Shown: positions 1-7,086, counted from the stretch's first letter. The stretch is 10,192 nt of DNA from an uncultured Vogesella sp. (GCA_946479405.1 CAMLGD010000113.1:1-10192), one strand, 5' to 3'. The notes: a model not told the origin generated them from the letters alone. Made by a program: numbers and translations.

Positions 1-870
1 GCGCTGCGCATGGCCATCGACGAGGGCGCGCCGTTCCGCCTGCACGTGGCGGGGCCGGCGCGCGAGTGCGTCAGCTCGCTGGGGCTGGCCTCGCTGATCG
101 ACCCGCTGCCGGACATCCTGCCTGCCGGCAGTCTGGTGATCCTGTGCGGCACGGTGGACGAGGACGCCGATTACGCCACGGCGGAAGCACAGCAGCTGGT
201 GGCGTGGCTGCGGCAGCACATCACGCCGCAGGTGAATCTGGCCACCATCTGTTCCGGCGCCTTGCTGGCCGGCATGGCCGGGCTGCTGGATGGCCGCAGC
301 TGTACCACCCATCACAGCATCGTGCTCAAGCTGGCGGCGCTGGCGCCGGCGGCGCGGGTGCTGGACAACCGCATTTTCGTCGAGGACGGCAACATTGCCA
401 CTTCGGCCGGCATCACCACCGGCATGGATCTGGCGCTGGCGCTGATTGAACGCCACGCCGGCGCCGACATCGCCGGTCGGGTGGCGCGGCGCATGGTGCT
501 GTACGCGCGCCGCGCCGGCGACGATCCGCAGCTGTCGCCGTGGCTGGCGTTCCGCAACCACCTGCACCCGGCGGTACACCGCGCGCAGGACCTGATCGCG
601 CGCGGGCCGGAGCAGCGCTGGGCGGTGGAGACGCTGGCCGAGCGCGTGCACCTCAGCCCGCGCCACCTCACCCGGCTGTTTCGCGAGCAGGCCGGCGTCG
701 GCATCGTCGAGTACCAGCAGCGGCTGCGCATCGCGGTGGTGCGCCAGCTGTTGCAGCAGGGCAGCAGCGTGGAGCGCGCGGCGGAAGGGGCCGGTTTTGC
801 CTCGGCGCGCGACATGCGCCGGGTGTGGCACAAATACCAGCCGGGCAGCCCCGGCCAGCACGGCGCCTGA
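1..870 (+). CDS. GlxA-family AraC-type transcriptional regulator, 5' partial
   Basis: Transcription factor with an N-terminal DJ-1/PfpI (class I glutamine amidotransferase-like) domain and a C-terminal AraC DNA-binding domain. The frame is open to the left edge, with codons for Ala-Leu-Arg before the first ATG at 10, so the true start lies outside; family members are about 320 residues and 286 follow that ATG. Counting from it, the amidotransferase-like domain spans about 1-165. It carries the nucleophile-elbow region ATICSGALLAG with Cys81 and the conserved THH at 100-102. The AraC domain covers about 190-280: first helix-turn-helix 205-228 (LAERVHLSPRHLTRLFRE), second about 253-277. Relatives include regulators of carnitine, glycine-betaine and arginine catabolism that sense small nitrogenous metabolites, but the ligand and targets here cannot be read. 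The 3' end runs straight to the stop with no operon partner visible. Family call is firm; specific function unknown. Confidence 0.9.
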   Translation, partial: ALRMAIDEGAPFRLHVAGPARECVSSLGLASLIDPLPDILPAGSLVILCGTVDEDADYATAEAQQLVAWLRQHITPQVNLATICSGALLAGMAGLLDGRSCTTHHSIVLKLAALAPAARVLDNRIFVEDGNIATSAGITTGMDLALALIERHAGADIAGRVARRMVLYARRAGDDPQLSPWLAFRNHLHPAVHRAQDLIARGPEQRWAVETLAERVHLSPRHLTRLFREQAGVGIVEYQQRLRIAVVRQLLQQGSSVERAAEGAGFASARDMRRVWHKYQPGSPGQHGA

Positions 871-887
871 GCCGTGGCAGCGCCGGC

Positions 888-906
888 GGGCGGCGGTTTG
901 CCGCCC
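888..906 (+). terminator. GC hairpin after the GlxA-family gene, possible weak terminator
   Basis: A 7-bp perfect stem (GGGCGGC/GCCGCCC) closes a 5-nt loop 17 bases after the TGA stop. It is followed by AAAGCGG rather than a T-tract, so it is not a canonical intrinsic terminator. It could stabilise the 3' end or just reflect the GC-rich context. GCCGC/GCGGC sequences just downstream offer alternative pairings. Confidence 0.25.
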
Positions 907-956
907 AAAGCGGCGGCAAGGTTGGCCGCAGTCCTGCAGGCCGGGCAATAAGTCCG

Positions 957-962
957 TACAAT
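957..962 (+). promoter_or_regulatory. Possible -10 element for rlmF
   Basis: TACAAT matches the sigma-70 -10 consensus at 5 of 6 bases and ends 27 bases before the rlmF ATG. No convincing -35 sits at the expected distance (CTGCAG at 934-939 is poor). The call rests on the -10 alone and is weak. Confidence 0.25.
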
Positions 963-989
963 CCGCCGATTGATTTTGCGGTACGTGCC

Positions 990-1946
990 ATGACAACTTC
1001 TTCTGCTTCCGACAGCAAACCCGGCCTGCACTTTCGCAGCGCCCATCGCAACCCCTACGATTTTGCCGCGCTGATCGCCGTCAATCCGGAGCTGGCCGAG
1101 TTTGTGCGCCACAACGAACACGGCATCGAAACCGTGGATTTCCACAACCCGGCGGCGGTGAAGGCGCTTAACCGCGCGTTGCTGATGCACCACTACGGCG
1201 TGCTGTTCTGGGATATTCCGCCGGGCTACCTGTGCCCGCCGGTACCGGGCCGCGCCGACTACCTGCACCACGCCGCCGATCTGCTGGCCAAGAGCAACAA
1301 GGGCACCATCCCCAAGCGCGTTACCGTGCTGGACGTGGGCGTGGGCGCCAACTGCATCTACCCGATCATCGGCCGCAGCGTGTACGGCTGGCGCTTTGTC
1401 GGCAGCGACATCGACCCGGATGCGCTGCGCATGGCGCGCCTGCTGGTGGATGCCAACCCGCAGCTGAAAAGCGGCCTCAAGCTGCGGCAGCAGACCAACC
1501 CGGGCGACGTGTTCGACGGCATCATCAAGCGCGACGACCGCTTCGACCTGACCATCTGCAACCCGCCGTTCCACGGCTCGTCGCAGGAGGCAGAGGCGGC
1601 GGCGCGGCGCAAGGTGGCCAATCTCACCGGCCAGCGCATGGCCAATGTGGAACTGAACTTCGGCGGCAAGCACCACGAACTGTGGTGCGACGGCGGCGAG
1701 GAATACTTCCTGGCCACCATGGCGCGCCAGAGCGTGCGCTACGGCCACCAGGTGGCGTGGTTCAGCTCGCTGGTGTCCAAGGTGGACAATGTGCGCGGCC
1801 TGCAGCGCGAGCTGGAAATGTGCGACGCGCGTCGCGTGGTGGTAATGGAAATGGCGCAGGGCAACAAGGTCAGCCGCGTGGTGGCGTGGACCTTCCTCGA
1901 TAAAGAGGAAATGGCCGAATGGCGCGATACGCGCTGGGAGTCGTAA
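990..1946 (+). CDS. rlmF: 23S rRNA (adenine(1618)-N(6))-methyltransferase RlmF
   Basis: SAM-dependent methyltransferase that places an N6-methyl group on A1618 of 23S rRNA (E. coli numbering) in the cytoplasm. The 318-residue product is close to the length of E. coli RlmF (YbiN, 308). An N-terminal RlmF-type segment at about 14-110 (FRSAHRNPYDF, LMHHYGVLFWDIPPGYLCPP) is followed by a Rossmann methyltransferase fold. The SAM-binding motif I is DVGVGANCIYP at 115-125, an acidic motif II is GSDIDP at 138-143, and the N6-adenine catalytic motif is NPPFH at 191-195. The C-terminal part keeps WFSSLVSK and the end region SRVVAWTF. The frame is open much further upstream, but that part overlaps the regulator gene out of frame and does not look like RlmF. 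The ATG at 990 fits the family start, although no clear Shine-Dalgarno precedes it. It stands alone, with its 3' end at a strong terminator. Confidence 0.95.
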   Translation: MTTSSASDSKPGLHFRSAHRNPYDFAALIAVNPELAEFVRHNEHGIETVDFHNPAAVKALNRALLMHHYGVLFWDIPPGYLCPPVPGRADYLHHAADLLAKSNKGTIPKRVTVLDVGVGANCIYPIIGRSVYGWRFVGSDIDPDALRMARLLVDANPQLKSGLKLRQQTNPGDVFDGIIKRDDRFDLTICNPPFHGSSQEAEAAARRKVANLTGQRMANVELNFGGKHHELWCDGGEEYFLATMARQSVRYGHQVAWFSSLVSKVDNVRGLQRELEMCDARRVVVMEMAQGNKVSRVVAWTFLDKEEMAEWRDTRWES

Positions 1947-1960
1947 GCCCGTTGCCTGCA

Positions 1961-2009
1961 CGGCAAACAAAAACCCCGCCGGGAAGCCGCGCGGGGTTTT
2001 TTGTTGCCG
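1961..2009. terminator. Bidirectional intrinsic terminator between rlmF and the helicase gene
   Basis: An inverted repeat with a GC core (ACCCCGC/GCGGGGT) is flanked by an A-tract on the left and a T-tract (TTTTTT at 1997-2002) on the right. Pairing can continue outward through CGGCAA at 1961 and TTGCCG at 2004-2009. The loop is about 11 bases (1980-1990). Read rightwards it terminates rlmF, 15 bases after its stop. Read leftwards it terminates the minus-strand helicase, whose stop is at 2022. The near symmetry and convergent genes make a two-way role very likely. Confidence 0.9.
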
Positions 2010-2021
2010 TCGCCTGCGGCG

Positions 2022-3260
2022 TCAGCCAGTGTTCGGCTTGCCGGCCGCCGCTGCGCGCAACTTGTCCTTCTTGCTCATGCGCTTGCCCTTGATGCCGCCG
2101 TTGTCGTCGCTGGCCAGCAGCCGCGCGGCGGGTTGGTCGGTCGGCTCGAAACCGGGCAGCACTTCGCGCGGCAGGCGCAGGCCGAGGCGTTTTTCGATCA
2201 GGCGGAAGTGGGCGCGGCTGTCGGCATCGATCAGACTTACCGCCACGCCACTTTGCCCGGCGCGGCCAGTGCGGCCGATGCGGTGGGTGTAGTCCTGCGG
2301 CGCGCGCGGCAGCGCCACGTTGACCACCGCCGGCAGCGCCGGCACGTCGATGCCGCGCGCCGCCAGGTCGGTAGCCACCAGCACCTGCAGCGTGCCGTTC
2401 TTCAGATTGTCCAGCACCCGTTCGCGCCGTCCCTGTGCCAGCTCGCCGTGCAGCGCGGCGGCGCGGATGCCCTCGCGCTGCAGCCACTGCGCCAGTTCGG
2501 CGGCATCGTGCTTGCTGTTGACGAACAGCATCGCCTGCGGCCAACCCTCCTGCCGCAGCAGCTGCAGCAGCAGCGCATTGCGCTGGCGCGCATCCACCTC
2601 GATGGCGCGCTGGGTGATGTCCGGCACCTGCTCGGCGGCGATGTGTACCCGCTGCGGCTGTTGCAGCAGGCCGGCCGCCAGTTGCTGCACGTTGGCCGCA
2701 AAGGTGGCGGAGAACAGCAGCGTCTGCCGCTGGGCCGGCAGCAGCGCCAGGATGCGCTGCAGCTCGTCGGCAAAACCCAGCGCCAGCAGGCGGTCGGCCT
2801 CGTCCAGCACCAGGCTGGCGATGCTGCCGCAGTCCAGTGCGTTGTTGTCGATCAGGTCCAGCAGCCGCCCCGGGGTGGCGATGACGAAATCGGCGCCGCC
2901 GCGCAGCGCCAGCAGCTGCGGGTTGATCGACACGCCGCCATAGGCGGTGACGATCTTGACGCGCGGCAGGTGCGCCGCCAGCTGCTGCAGCGTGGCGCCG
3001 ACCTGCTGCGCCAGCTCGCGGGTGGGCAGCAGGATCAGCGTGCAGCGCTGGCGGCCGCCCTTGCGCGCCAGCCATTGCTGCAGCAGCGGCAGGCTGTAGG
3101 CGGCGGTTTTGCCGGCGCCGGTGTGGGCGGTGGCCAGCAGGTCGTGGCCGGCCAGGATCAGCGGAATGGCCGCCTGCTGGATGGCGGTGGCGGCCGGGTA
3201 GCCGGCTTCATCCAGCGCGTGCAGCAGCGCCGGGTCGAGCGCAAAAGAGGAAAAGGGCAT
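2022..3260 (-). CDS. DEAD-box ATP-dependent RNA helicase, RhlE type
   Basis: ATP-dependent RNA helicase that remodels structured RNA, in RhlE-type proteins associated with ribosome assembly and RNA decay. The 412 residues carry all family motifs in order: Q motif GYPAATAIQ (20-28), motif I AHTGAGKT (45-52), Ia PTRELAQ (79-85), GGV (108-110), Ib TPGR (129-132), II DEAD (153-156), III SAT (184-186), V ATDLAARGID (296-305) and VI HRIGRTGR (326-333). The segment GGVSINPQ closely matches RhlE. The C-terminal tail after about 370 is short and ends with a basic stretch (KGKRMSKKDK), unlike the long Gly/Arg/Gln-rich tail of E. coli RhlE. The ATG at 3260 gives the usual MPFSSFALDP start; an in-frame GTG at 3284 would add eight Pro-rich residues and is less likely. 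It converges on rlmF and diverges from the hydrolase gene. Whether it is the true RhlE or a paralogue cannot be decided here. Confidence 0.93.
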   Translation of the reverse strand: MPFSSFALDPALLHALDEAGYPAATAIQQAAIPLILAGHDLLATAHTGAGKTAAYSLPLLQQWLARKGGRQRCTLILLPTRELAQQVGATLQQLAAHLPRVKIVTAYGGVSINPQLLALRGGADFVIATPGRLLDLIDNNALDCGSIASLVLDEADRLLALGFADELQRILALLPAQRQTLLFSATFAANVQQLAAGLLQQPQRVHIAAEQVPDITQRAIEVDARQRNALLLQLLRQEGWPQAMLFVNSKHDAAELAQWLQREGIRAAALHGELAQGRRERVLDNLKNGTLQVLVATDLAARGIDVPALPAVVNVALPRAPQDYTHRIGRTGRAGQSGVAVSLIDADSRAHFRLIEKRLGLRLPREVLPGFEPTDQPAARLLASDDNGGIKGKRMSKKDKLRAAAAGKPNTG

Positions 3261-3368
3261 CGGCGGGTGCGGCGGTGGCCGCACGGCAAAAAATGGAAGG
3301 CGGCAAGTCTACGGCTTTTCCACTGTGGCAACTAGCGCAGCAGTCCGGCGGCGGCACGGCGGTTTCCA

Positions 3369-3398
3369 TTGACGGCGGGCGCCCGACTGCGGTTTATT
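3369..3398 (+). promoter_or_regulatory. Putative sigma-70 promoter for the alpha/beta hydrolase gene
   Basis: TTGACG (3369-3374, 5 of 6 to the -35 consensus) and TTTATT (3393-3398, 4 of 6 to the -10) are separated by 18 bases. The predicted start near 3405 gives a leader of about 50 bases ending in a good Shine-Dalgarno. The spacer holds the perfect palindrome CGGGCGCCCG (3376-3385). CAAGCGCTTG (3399-3408) and GTTCGAAC (3408-3415) cover the expected start site, so the promoter may be operator-controlled. Consensus matching only. Confidence 0.4.
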
Positions 3399-3445
3399 CA
3401 AGCGCTTGTTCGAACGGCGGCACAGACCGCCGGCGACACCACCAC

Positions 3446-3451
3446 GGGAGG
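3446..3451 (+). promoter_or_regulatory. Ribosome binding site deciding the hydrolase start
   Basis: GGGAGG lies four bases before the ATG at 3456 and is the strongest Shine-Dalgarno in this stretch. It selects that ATG over the in-frame ATG at 3369, which overlaps the putative -35 element and has no such site. Confidence 0.8.
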
Positions 3452-3455
3452 AAAC

Positions 3456-4382
3456 ATGAACATTCGGCTGGACGATATCCATGTGCCGGTCACCGACCGC
3501 GACACGCTGTTCCTGAAACGGCTGCGCCCCAAAGGCCGGCTGGACGCGCCGGCACTGTTGCTGCTGCACGGGGTGATGGCCAATGGCCGCATTTTCTACT
3601 CCGCCAACGGCAAGGGGCTGGCGCCATACCTGGCGGCGCACGGCTACGACGTGTTCGTCGCCGACCTGCGCGGCCGCGGTAACAGCACGCCGCGCATCGA
3701 CCGCCATGCCCGCCACGGCCAGACCGAGACCATTACCGAAGACCTGCCGGCGCTGCATGCCGCGGTGCGCCACATCAAGGGCGAGGTGCCGCTGCATTGG
3801 CTGGCGCATTCCTGGGGCGGGGTGCACATGAGCAGCTGCCTGCTGCGTCACCCGCAGCTGATCCCGCAGGTGCAGAGCCTGGTGTATTTCGGCAGCAAGC
3901 GCAGCGTGCACGCGCGCAATCTCAACAAGCTGCTGGAAGTGGACCTGCTGTGGAACATCGTCGGCCGCCTGCTGTGCCGCAGCGTCGGCTACCTGCCGGC
4001 GCAGCGCATCGGCCTGGGTGCGGACGACGAAACCGACAAGAGCCACCGCCAGAGCAAGGCCTGGGCCAAGGTGGCGCCGTGGGTGGACAGCGACGACGGC
4101 TTCGATTACGCCGCCGCTGCCCGCCAGCACCGCCTGCCGCCGGCGCTGTACTTCGCCGCGCACAACGATCCCTGCCGCGGCCACCCGGCGGACGTGAAGC
4201 GCTTTCGCGACGAAAGCGGCCGCCACCTGTCGCGGCTGCGGCTGCTGGCGCGGCACAAGGGCCACCAGCACGACTACGACCATGTCAGCCTGCTGACGCA
4301 CCCGGATGCGGTGCGCGATCACTTTCCGCTGGTGCTGCACTGGCTGGCCGGTGACTACCACCAGGTGCTGGACAACTACTGA
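3456..4382 (+). CDS. Alpha/beta hydrolase fold protein
   Basis: Probable serine hydrolase (esterase- or lipase-like) of 308 residues. After a short N-terminal strand region, LLLLHGV (34-40) gives the HG oxyanion-hole motif, and YDVFVADLRGRGNS (64-77) is a typical strand-loop of the fold. The nucleophile elbow is AHSWG at 117-121 with Ser119, a variant of GxSxG with Ala in the first position. Likely acid and base are Asp238 in HNDPCRGHP and His276 in DYDHVSLL, both at the expected places after a lid-like region (about 150-225). I see no signal peptide or membrane segment, so it should be cytoplasmic. The sequence does not show the substrate; lipid-ester, polyester or xenobiotic ester cleavage are all possible. 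The ATG at 3456 is fixed by its strong ribosome binding site. Its stop codon lies within a 7-bp tail-to-tail overlap with yeiE. Fold call is firm, function open. Confidence 0.85.
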   Translation: MNIRLDDIHVPVTDRDTLFLKRLRPKGRLDAPALLLLHGVMANGRIFYSANGKGLAPYLAAHGYDVFVADLRGRGNSTPRIDRHARHGQTETITEDLPALHAAVRHIKGEVPLHWLAHSWGGVHMSSCLLRHPQLIPQVQSLVYFGSKRSVHARNLNKLLEVDLLWNIVGRLLCRSVGYLPAQRIGLGADDETDKSHRQSKAWAKVAPWVDSDDGFDYAAAARQHRLPPALYFAAHNDPCRGHPADVKRFRDESGRHLSRLRLLARHKGHQHDYDHVSLLTHPDAVRDHFPLVLHWLAGDYHQVLDNY

Positions 4383-5266
4383 GCCGCGCCGGGCGGGGCG
4401 GCATCCAGCTGCAGAAACGCCTGCATGCTGCGCCCCATCGGCTTGTCGCGGTGACGCACGCACCACAGCGTGCGTGCCAGCGGCGGCAGGTCGCAGGCCA
4501 GTTCCACCAGGCTGCCGCTGGCCAGCAGCTCCGCCACCACCCGCCGCGACAGGCAACTGATGCCCAGCCCGGCGGCCACCGCGCGCTTGATCGCCTCCGA
4601 GTCGCCCAGCTCCATTTCCAGCTGCAGATTGCCCAGCAGCGGCAGCAGCACGCGCTCCACTTCCTCGCGGGTGCCGGAGCCGGCCTCGCGCAGCAGCCAC
4701 GGCGCGGCGGCCAGCGCCTCACGCGTCAGCGGCCGCTGCGCCAGCGGGTGCTCCGCCGCCGCGATCAGCACCAGCTCGTCCTGCTGCCACGGTGTGGCCA
4801 GCAGCTCCGGGTGATGGCACGGCCCTTCGATCAGACCGAAATCCACCCGCAGCGCCGCCACCGCGGCGACGATGTCGCGGGTGTTGGCCACCTGCAGGGC
4901 CACCTTGCACTGCGGCCAGTCGCGGCGCAGTGCGGCCAACCTTTGCGGCAGCAGGTAGTTGGCGATGGTGGTGCTGGCGCCCAGGCGCAGCGACAGCGCC
5001 GCCTGGCCGAACAGCCCCTGCAGCGCGGCGGCATCGTCCAGCAGCGCCCGCGCCCGTGGCAGCAGCGCGCGGCCGTTTTCGTTCAGCTGCAGGCGGCGGC
5101 CGATGCGGTCGAACAGCGCCGCCCCCAGCGCGCCCTCCAGCTGCGCCAGCGCCTGGCTGGCAGCGGACTGCGACAGCGCCAGCTCGCTGGCGGCACGGGT
5201 CACCGATTCGGCATCGGCAATGGCGGCGAACACTTCCAGCTCGCGCAGGCTGAGTTTCAGGGTCAT
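4376..5266 (-). CDS. yeiE: LysR-type transcriptional regulator, YeiE orthologue
   Basis: LysR-family regulator, 296 residues, strongly resembling E. coli YeiE along its whole length. The N-terminal winged helix (about 1-62) contains LRELEVF and LALSQSAASQALAQLEGALG. The effector domain (about 90-296) keeps YeiE-like segments: LGASTTIANYLLP (95-107), GLIEGPCH (144-151), LREAGSGTRE (192-201), ELGDSEAIK (219-227) and GLGISCLSRRV (233-243). Enterobacterial YeiE has been linked to sulfite sensing and iron homeostasis; a similar anion-binding role here is inference. It is divergent from yeiH, as in E. coli, across a 101-bp spacer, which supports both the name and a role in controlling yeiH and itself. 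Its last codons overlap the tail of the convergent hydrolase gene. No strong Shine-Dalgarno is seen, but the start matches the family. Confidence 0.85.
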   Translation of the reverse strand: MTLKLSLRELEVFAAIADAESVTRAASELALSQSAASQALAQLEGALGAALFDRIGRRLQLNENGRALLPRARALLDDAAALQGLFGQAALSLRLGASTTIANYLLPQRLAALRRDWPQCKVALQVANTRDIVAAVAALRVDFGLIEGPCHHPELLATPWQQDELVLIAAAEHPLAQRPLTREALAAAPWLLREAGSGTREEVERVLLPLLGNLQLEMELGDSEAIKRAVAAGLGISCLSRRVVAELLASGSLVELACDLPPLARTLWCVRHRDKPMGRSMQAFLQLDAAPPGAAQ

Positions 5267-5367
5267 TGATCGGTTTTGCTAATTGTAATGATCGATATTA
5301 TTCGTTTTACCACTAAAAGCCGCCGCCGTAAGCTGGCGCCACCGTTAAACCTTGTGGTGCTATCAAT
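5267..5367. promoter_or_regulatory. yeiE-yeiH divergent promoter/operator region
   Basis: AT-rich 101-bp spacer between two divergent start codons, in sharp contrast to the flanking GC-rich genes. TATTAT (5296-5301) is a 5-of-6 -10 match towards yeiH, lacking a good -35, as expected for an activator-dependent promoter. On the minus strand TACAAT (complement of 5282-5287) is a 5-of-6 -10 towards yeiE, but it would leave a leader of only about nine bases. TGATCG occurs at 5267-5272 and 5289-5294, 22 bp apart. TAAT-G-ATCGAT-ATTA (5286-5300) is an inverted repeat with one extra base, and TTGTAATGATCGA (5283-5295) fits the loose LysR box T-N11-A. Binding by YeiE is inferred, not shown. Confidence 0.55.
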
Positions 5368-6369
5368 ATGCAAAAAAACGCATATTTACCCGGCTTGCTG
5401 GCGGCGCTGCTGCTGGCGCTGGCCGCCGGACAGCTGGCCAGCCTGCCATGGTTGGCCGCGCATGGCGGCTCGGCGCTGACGCTGGCGATGCTGGGCGGCA
5501 CCGCACTGGCCAATCTGCGGCCGCTGCCCACCGGCTGGCAACCGGGGCTGCGGCTGTGCAAACAGCAACTGCTGCGCGCCGGCATCGTGCTGTTCGGCCT
5601 GCAGCTGACGCTGGGGCAGCTGCTGCAGCTGGGCGGGCGGGTGCTGCTGATCGATGCGCTGGTGCTGGCCAGTACCTTCGGCCTGGCGCTGTGGCTGGGG
5701 CGCAAGCTGGGGCTGGACCGCGACAGCTGCGTGCTGATCGGCGCCGGCAGTGCCATTTGCGGCGCAGCGGCGGTGCTGGCTACCCAGCCGGTGATCCGCG
5801 CCAGCGGCGAGCGTGCCAGCGTGGCGGTGGCGGGGGTGGTGCTGTTCGGCAGCATCGCCATGCTGCTGTATCCGTGGCTGTACACCCTGCTGGCGCCGCT
5901 GGGGCTGAACGAGGCCGGCTATGGCGTGCTGACCGGCTCCACCCTGCACGAGGTAGCGCAGGTGGTGGCCGCCGGGCGCGCGGTGGGCGAGGGCGCTGCG
6001 GCCAACGCGGTGCTGACCAAGATGCTGCGGGTGATGCTGCTGGCGCCGTTCCTGCTGCTGTTGGCCGCCTGCTGGCAGCGCCGGGTGGCGCCTAGCTGCC
6101 AGCGCGTGCCGATCACCGTGCCGTGGTTTGCCTTCGGTTTTATCGCCGCCATCGCGCTCAACAGCAGCGGCGTGCTGGCCGCCGGGCTGCGCGACGGTCT
6201 GCTGCAACTGGATCGCGTGTTGCTGGCCACCGCCATGGCCGCGCTGGGGCTGGATACCCGCCTGGCCGCCATCCGTGCCGCCGGCTGGCAGCCGCTGCTG
6301 CTGGCGGCGCTGCTGTTCGGCTGGCTGCTGCTGGGCGGTGGCGGCATCAACTGGCTGCTGCAGGCTTGA
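5368..6369 (+). CDS. yeiH: YeiH family (UPF0324) inner-membrane protein, putative sulfate exporter family
   Basis: Polytopic inner-membrane protein of 333 residues, aligning by eye with E. coli YeiH (about 350) over the whole length. It is almost entirely hydrophobic helices, about ten, starting with one at residues 7-28. Family signatures are GAGSAICGAAAVLAT (125-139), GSTLHEVAQVVAAG (190-203), KMLRVMLLAPF (218-228), TVPWFAFGF, LLATAMAALGLDT and a GGGGINW end. The family is annotated as putative sulfate exporters; transport of an oxidised sulfur anion such as sulfate or sulfite is plausible, but substrate proof is lacking. Divergent yeiE is the likely regulator. The ATG at 5368 has only a weak Shine-Dalgarno but gives the expected short N-terminus. 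The oxygenase gene follows 70 bases downstream with no obvious terminator between, so co-transcription is possible. Confidence 0.92.
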   Translation: MQKNAYLPGLLAALLLALAAGQLASLPWLAAHGGSALTLAMLGGTALANLRPLPTGWQPGLRLCKQQLLRAGIVLFGLQLTLGQLLQLGGRVLLIDALVLASTFGLALWLGRKLGLDRDSCVLIGAGSAICGAAAVLATQPVIRASGERASVAVAGVVLFGSIAMLLYPWLYTLLAPLGLNEAGYGVLTGSTLHEVAQVVAAGRAVGEGAAANAVLTKMLRVMLLAPFLLLLAACWQRRVAPSCQRVPITVPWFAFGFIAAIALNSSGVLAAGLRDGLLQLDRVLLATAMAALGLDTRLAAIRAAGWQPLLLAALLFGWLLLGGGGINWLLQA

Positions 6370-6439
6370 TGCAACGCATTGGCGCCGCCGTCGCCGCATG
6401 GTAGAAAGCCGCCTGACCGATTTTTTGCCGAATACCGCG

Positions 6440-7066
6440 ATGTCCCTGCAATTCGATATTGATGCCGTACTCGACCACCTGGCCACCGATGGCTGGGTGG
6501 TGATTCCTCATGCCATGCCGGCGGCGCTGACCGCCGAGCTGCGCGACGCCTGCCTGCAGGTGTGGCAGCAGGGCCTGTTTCACGAGGCCGCCACCGGCCG
6601 TGGCGACGGCCAGGCGCGCCGTGCCGAGATCCGCAGCGATTCGGTGCTGTGGCTGGATAAAGTGGCGACGCTGCCGGCGGTGGCTGCCTACAACGCGGCG
6701 ATGGACGACATCATGCAGGCGGTGAACCGCGGCCTGTACCTGGGGCTGGCCGAGCTGGAGTCGCACTTTGCGGTGTACCCGGCCGGCGCGTTCTACAAGA
6801 AGCACCTCGACCGCTTCCGCGATGACGACGCGCGCACGCTGACCACGGTGTTCTATCTCAACGAAGGTTGGCCGCAGGACGGTGGCGGCGAGATCCGCCT
6901 GTACCTGGATGCCGACTGCACGCAGCACATCGACGTAACGCCGGAGGCCGGCACGCTGGTGCTGTTCCTGTCCGACCGCTTCTGGCACGAGGTTTTGCCG
7001 GCAAAACAGCAGCGGCTGTCGGTTACCGGCTGGTATCGCCGCCGCGGCGGCAGCGTGCCGTGGTAA
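6440..7066 (+). CDS. 2OG-Fe(II) dioxygenase, SM-20/prolyl-4-hydroxylase type
   Basis: Iron- and 2-oxoglutarate-dependent oxygenase of 208 residues, like the bacterial PHD/EGLN-related proteins. The double-stranded beta-helix holds the iron ligands His122 and Asp124 (HLDRF) and distal His183 (WHEVLPA). Arg192 in QRLSVTGWYRRR is the expected 2OG anchor. LTTVFYLNEGW (133-143) and GGGEIRLY (148-155) are also typical. The closest characterised relative I recognise is the Pseudomonas prolyl hydroxylase PPHD, which hydroxylates a proline in the switch I loop of EF-Tu; the same substrate here is inference. I chose the ATG at 6440 (MSLQFD). An in-frame ATG at 6398 would add 14 residues, and neither has a clear Shine-Dalgarno. 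It follows yeiH in the same direction and ends at a good terminator, which suggests a two-gene transcript. A functional link with YeiH is not evident. Confidence 0.88.
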   Translation: MSLQFDIDAVLDHLATDGWVVIPHAMPAALTAELRDACLQVWQQGLFHEAATGRGDGQARRAEIRSDSVLWLDKVATLPAVAAYNAAMDDIMQAVNRGLYLGLAELESHFAVYPAGAFYKKHLDRFRDDDARTLTTVFYLNEGWPQDGGGEIRLYLDADCTQHIDVTPEAGTLVLFLSDRFWHEVLPAKQQRLSVTGWYRRRGGSVPW

Positions 7067-7086
7067 GCGCGGCCGCAGCGTAATGC

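Noticed and set aside
312..1970. 552-residue open frame on the minus strand opposite the GlxA-family gene and rlmF
   Set aside because: It lies antisense to two well-recognised genes, is low-complexity (His/Ala/Arg-rich), matches no family I know, and is a typical GC-rich third-position shadow.
2001..3335. 444-residue plus-strand open frame opposite the helicase gene
   Set aside because: Shadow of the helicase, rich in Gln/Arg/Ala, beginning inside the terminator; the minus strand carries every DEAD-box motif.
3309..4700. 463-residue minus-strand open frame across the hydrolase and part of yeiE
   Set aside because: Composition is shadow-like, it overlaps two real genes and shows no family signature.
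6421..6426. T6 run between yeiH and the dioxygenase gene as a terminator
   Set aside because: No stable stem immediately precedes it, so it does not qualify as an intrinsic terminator.
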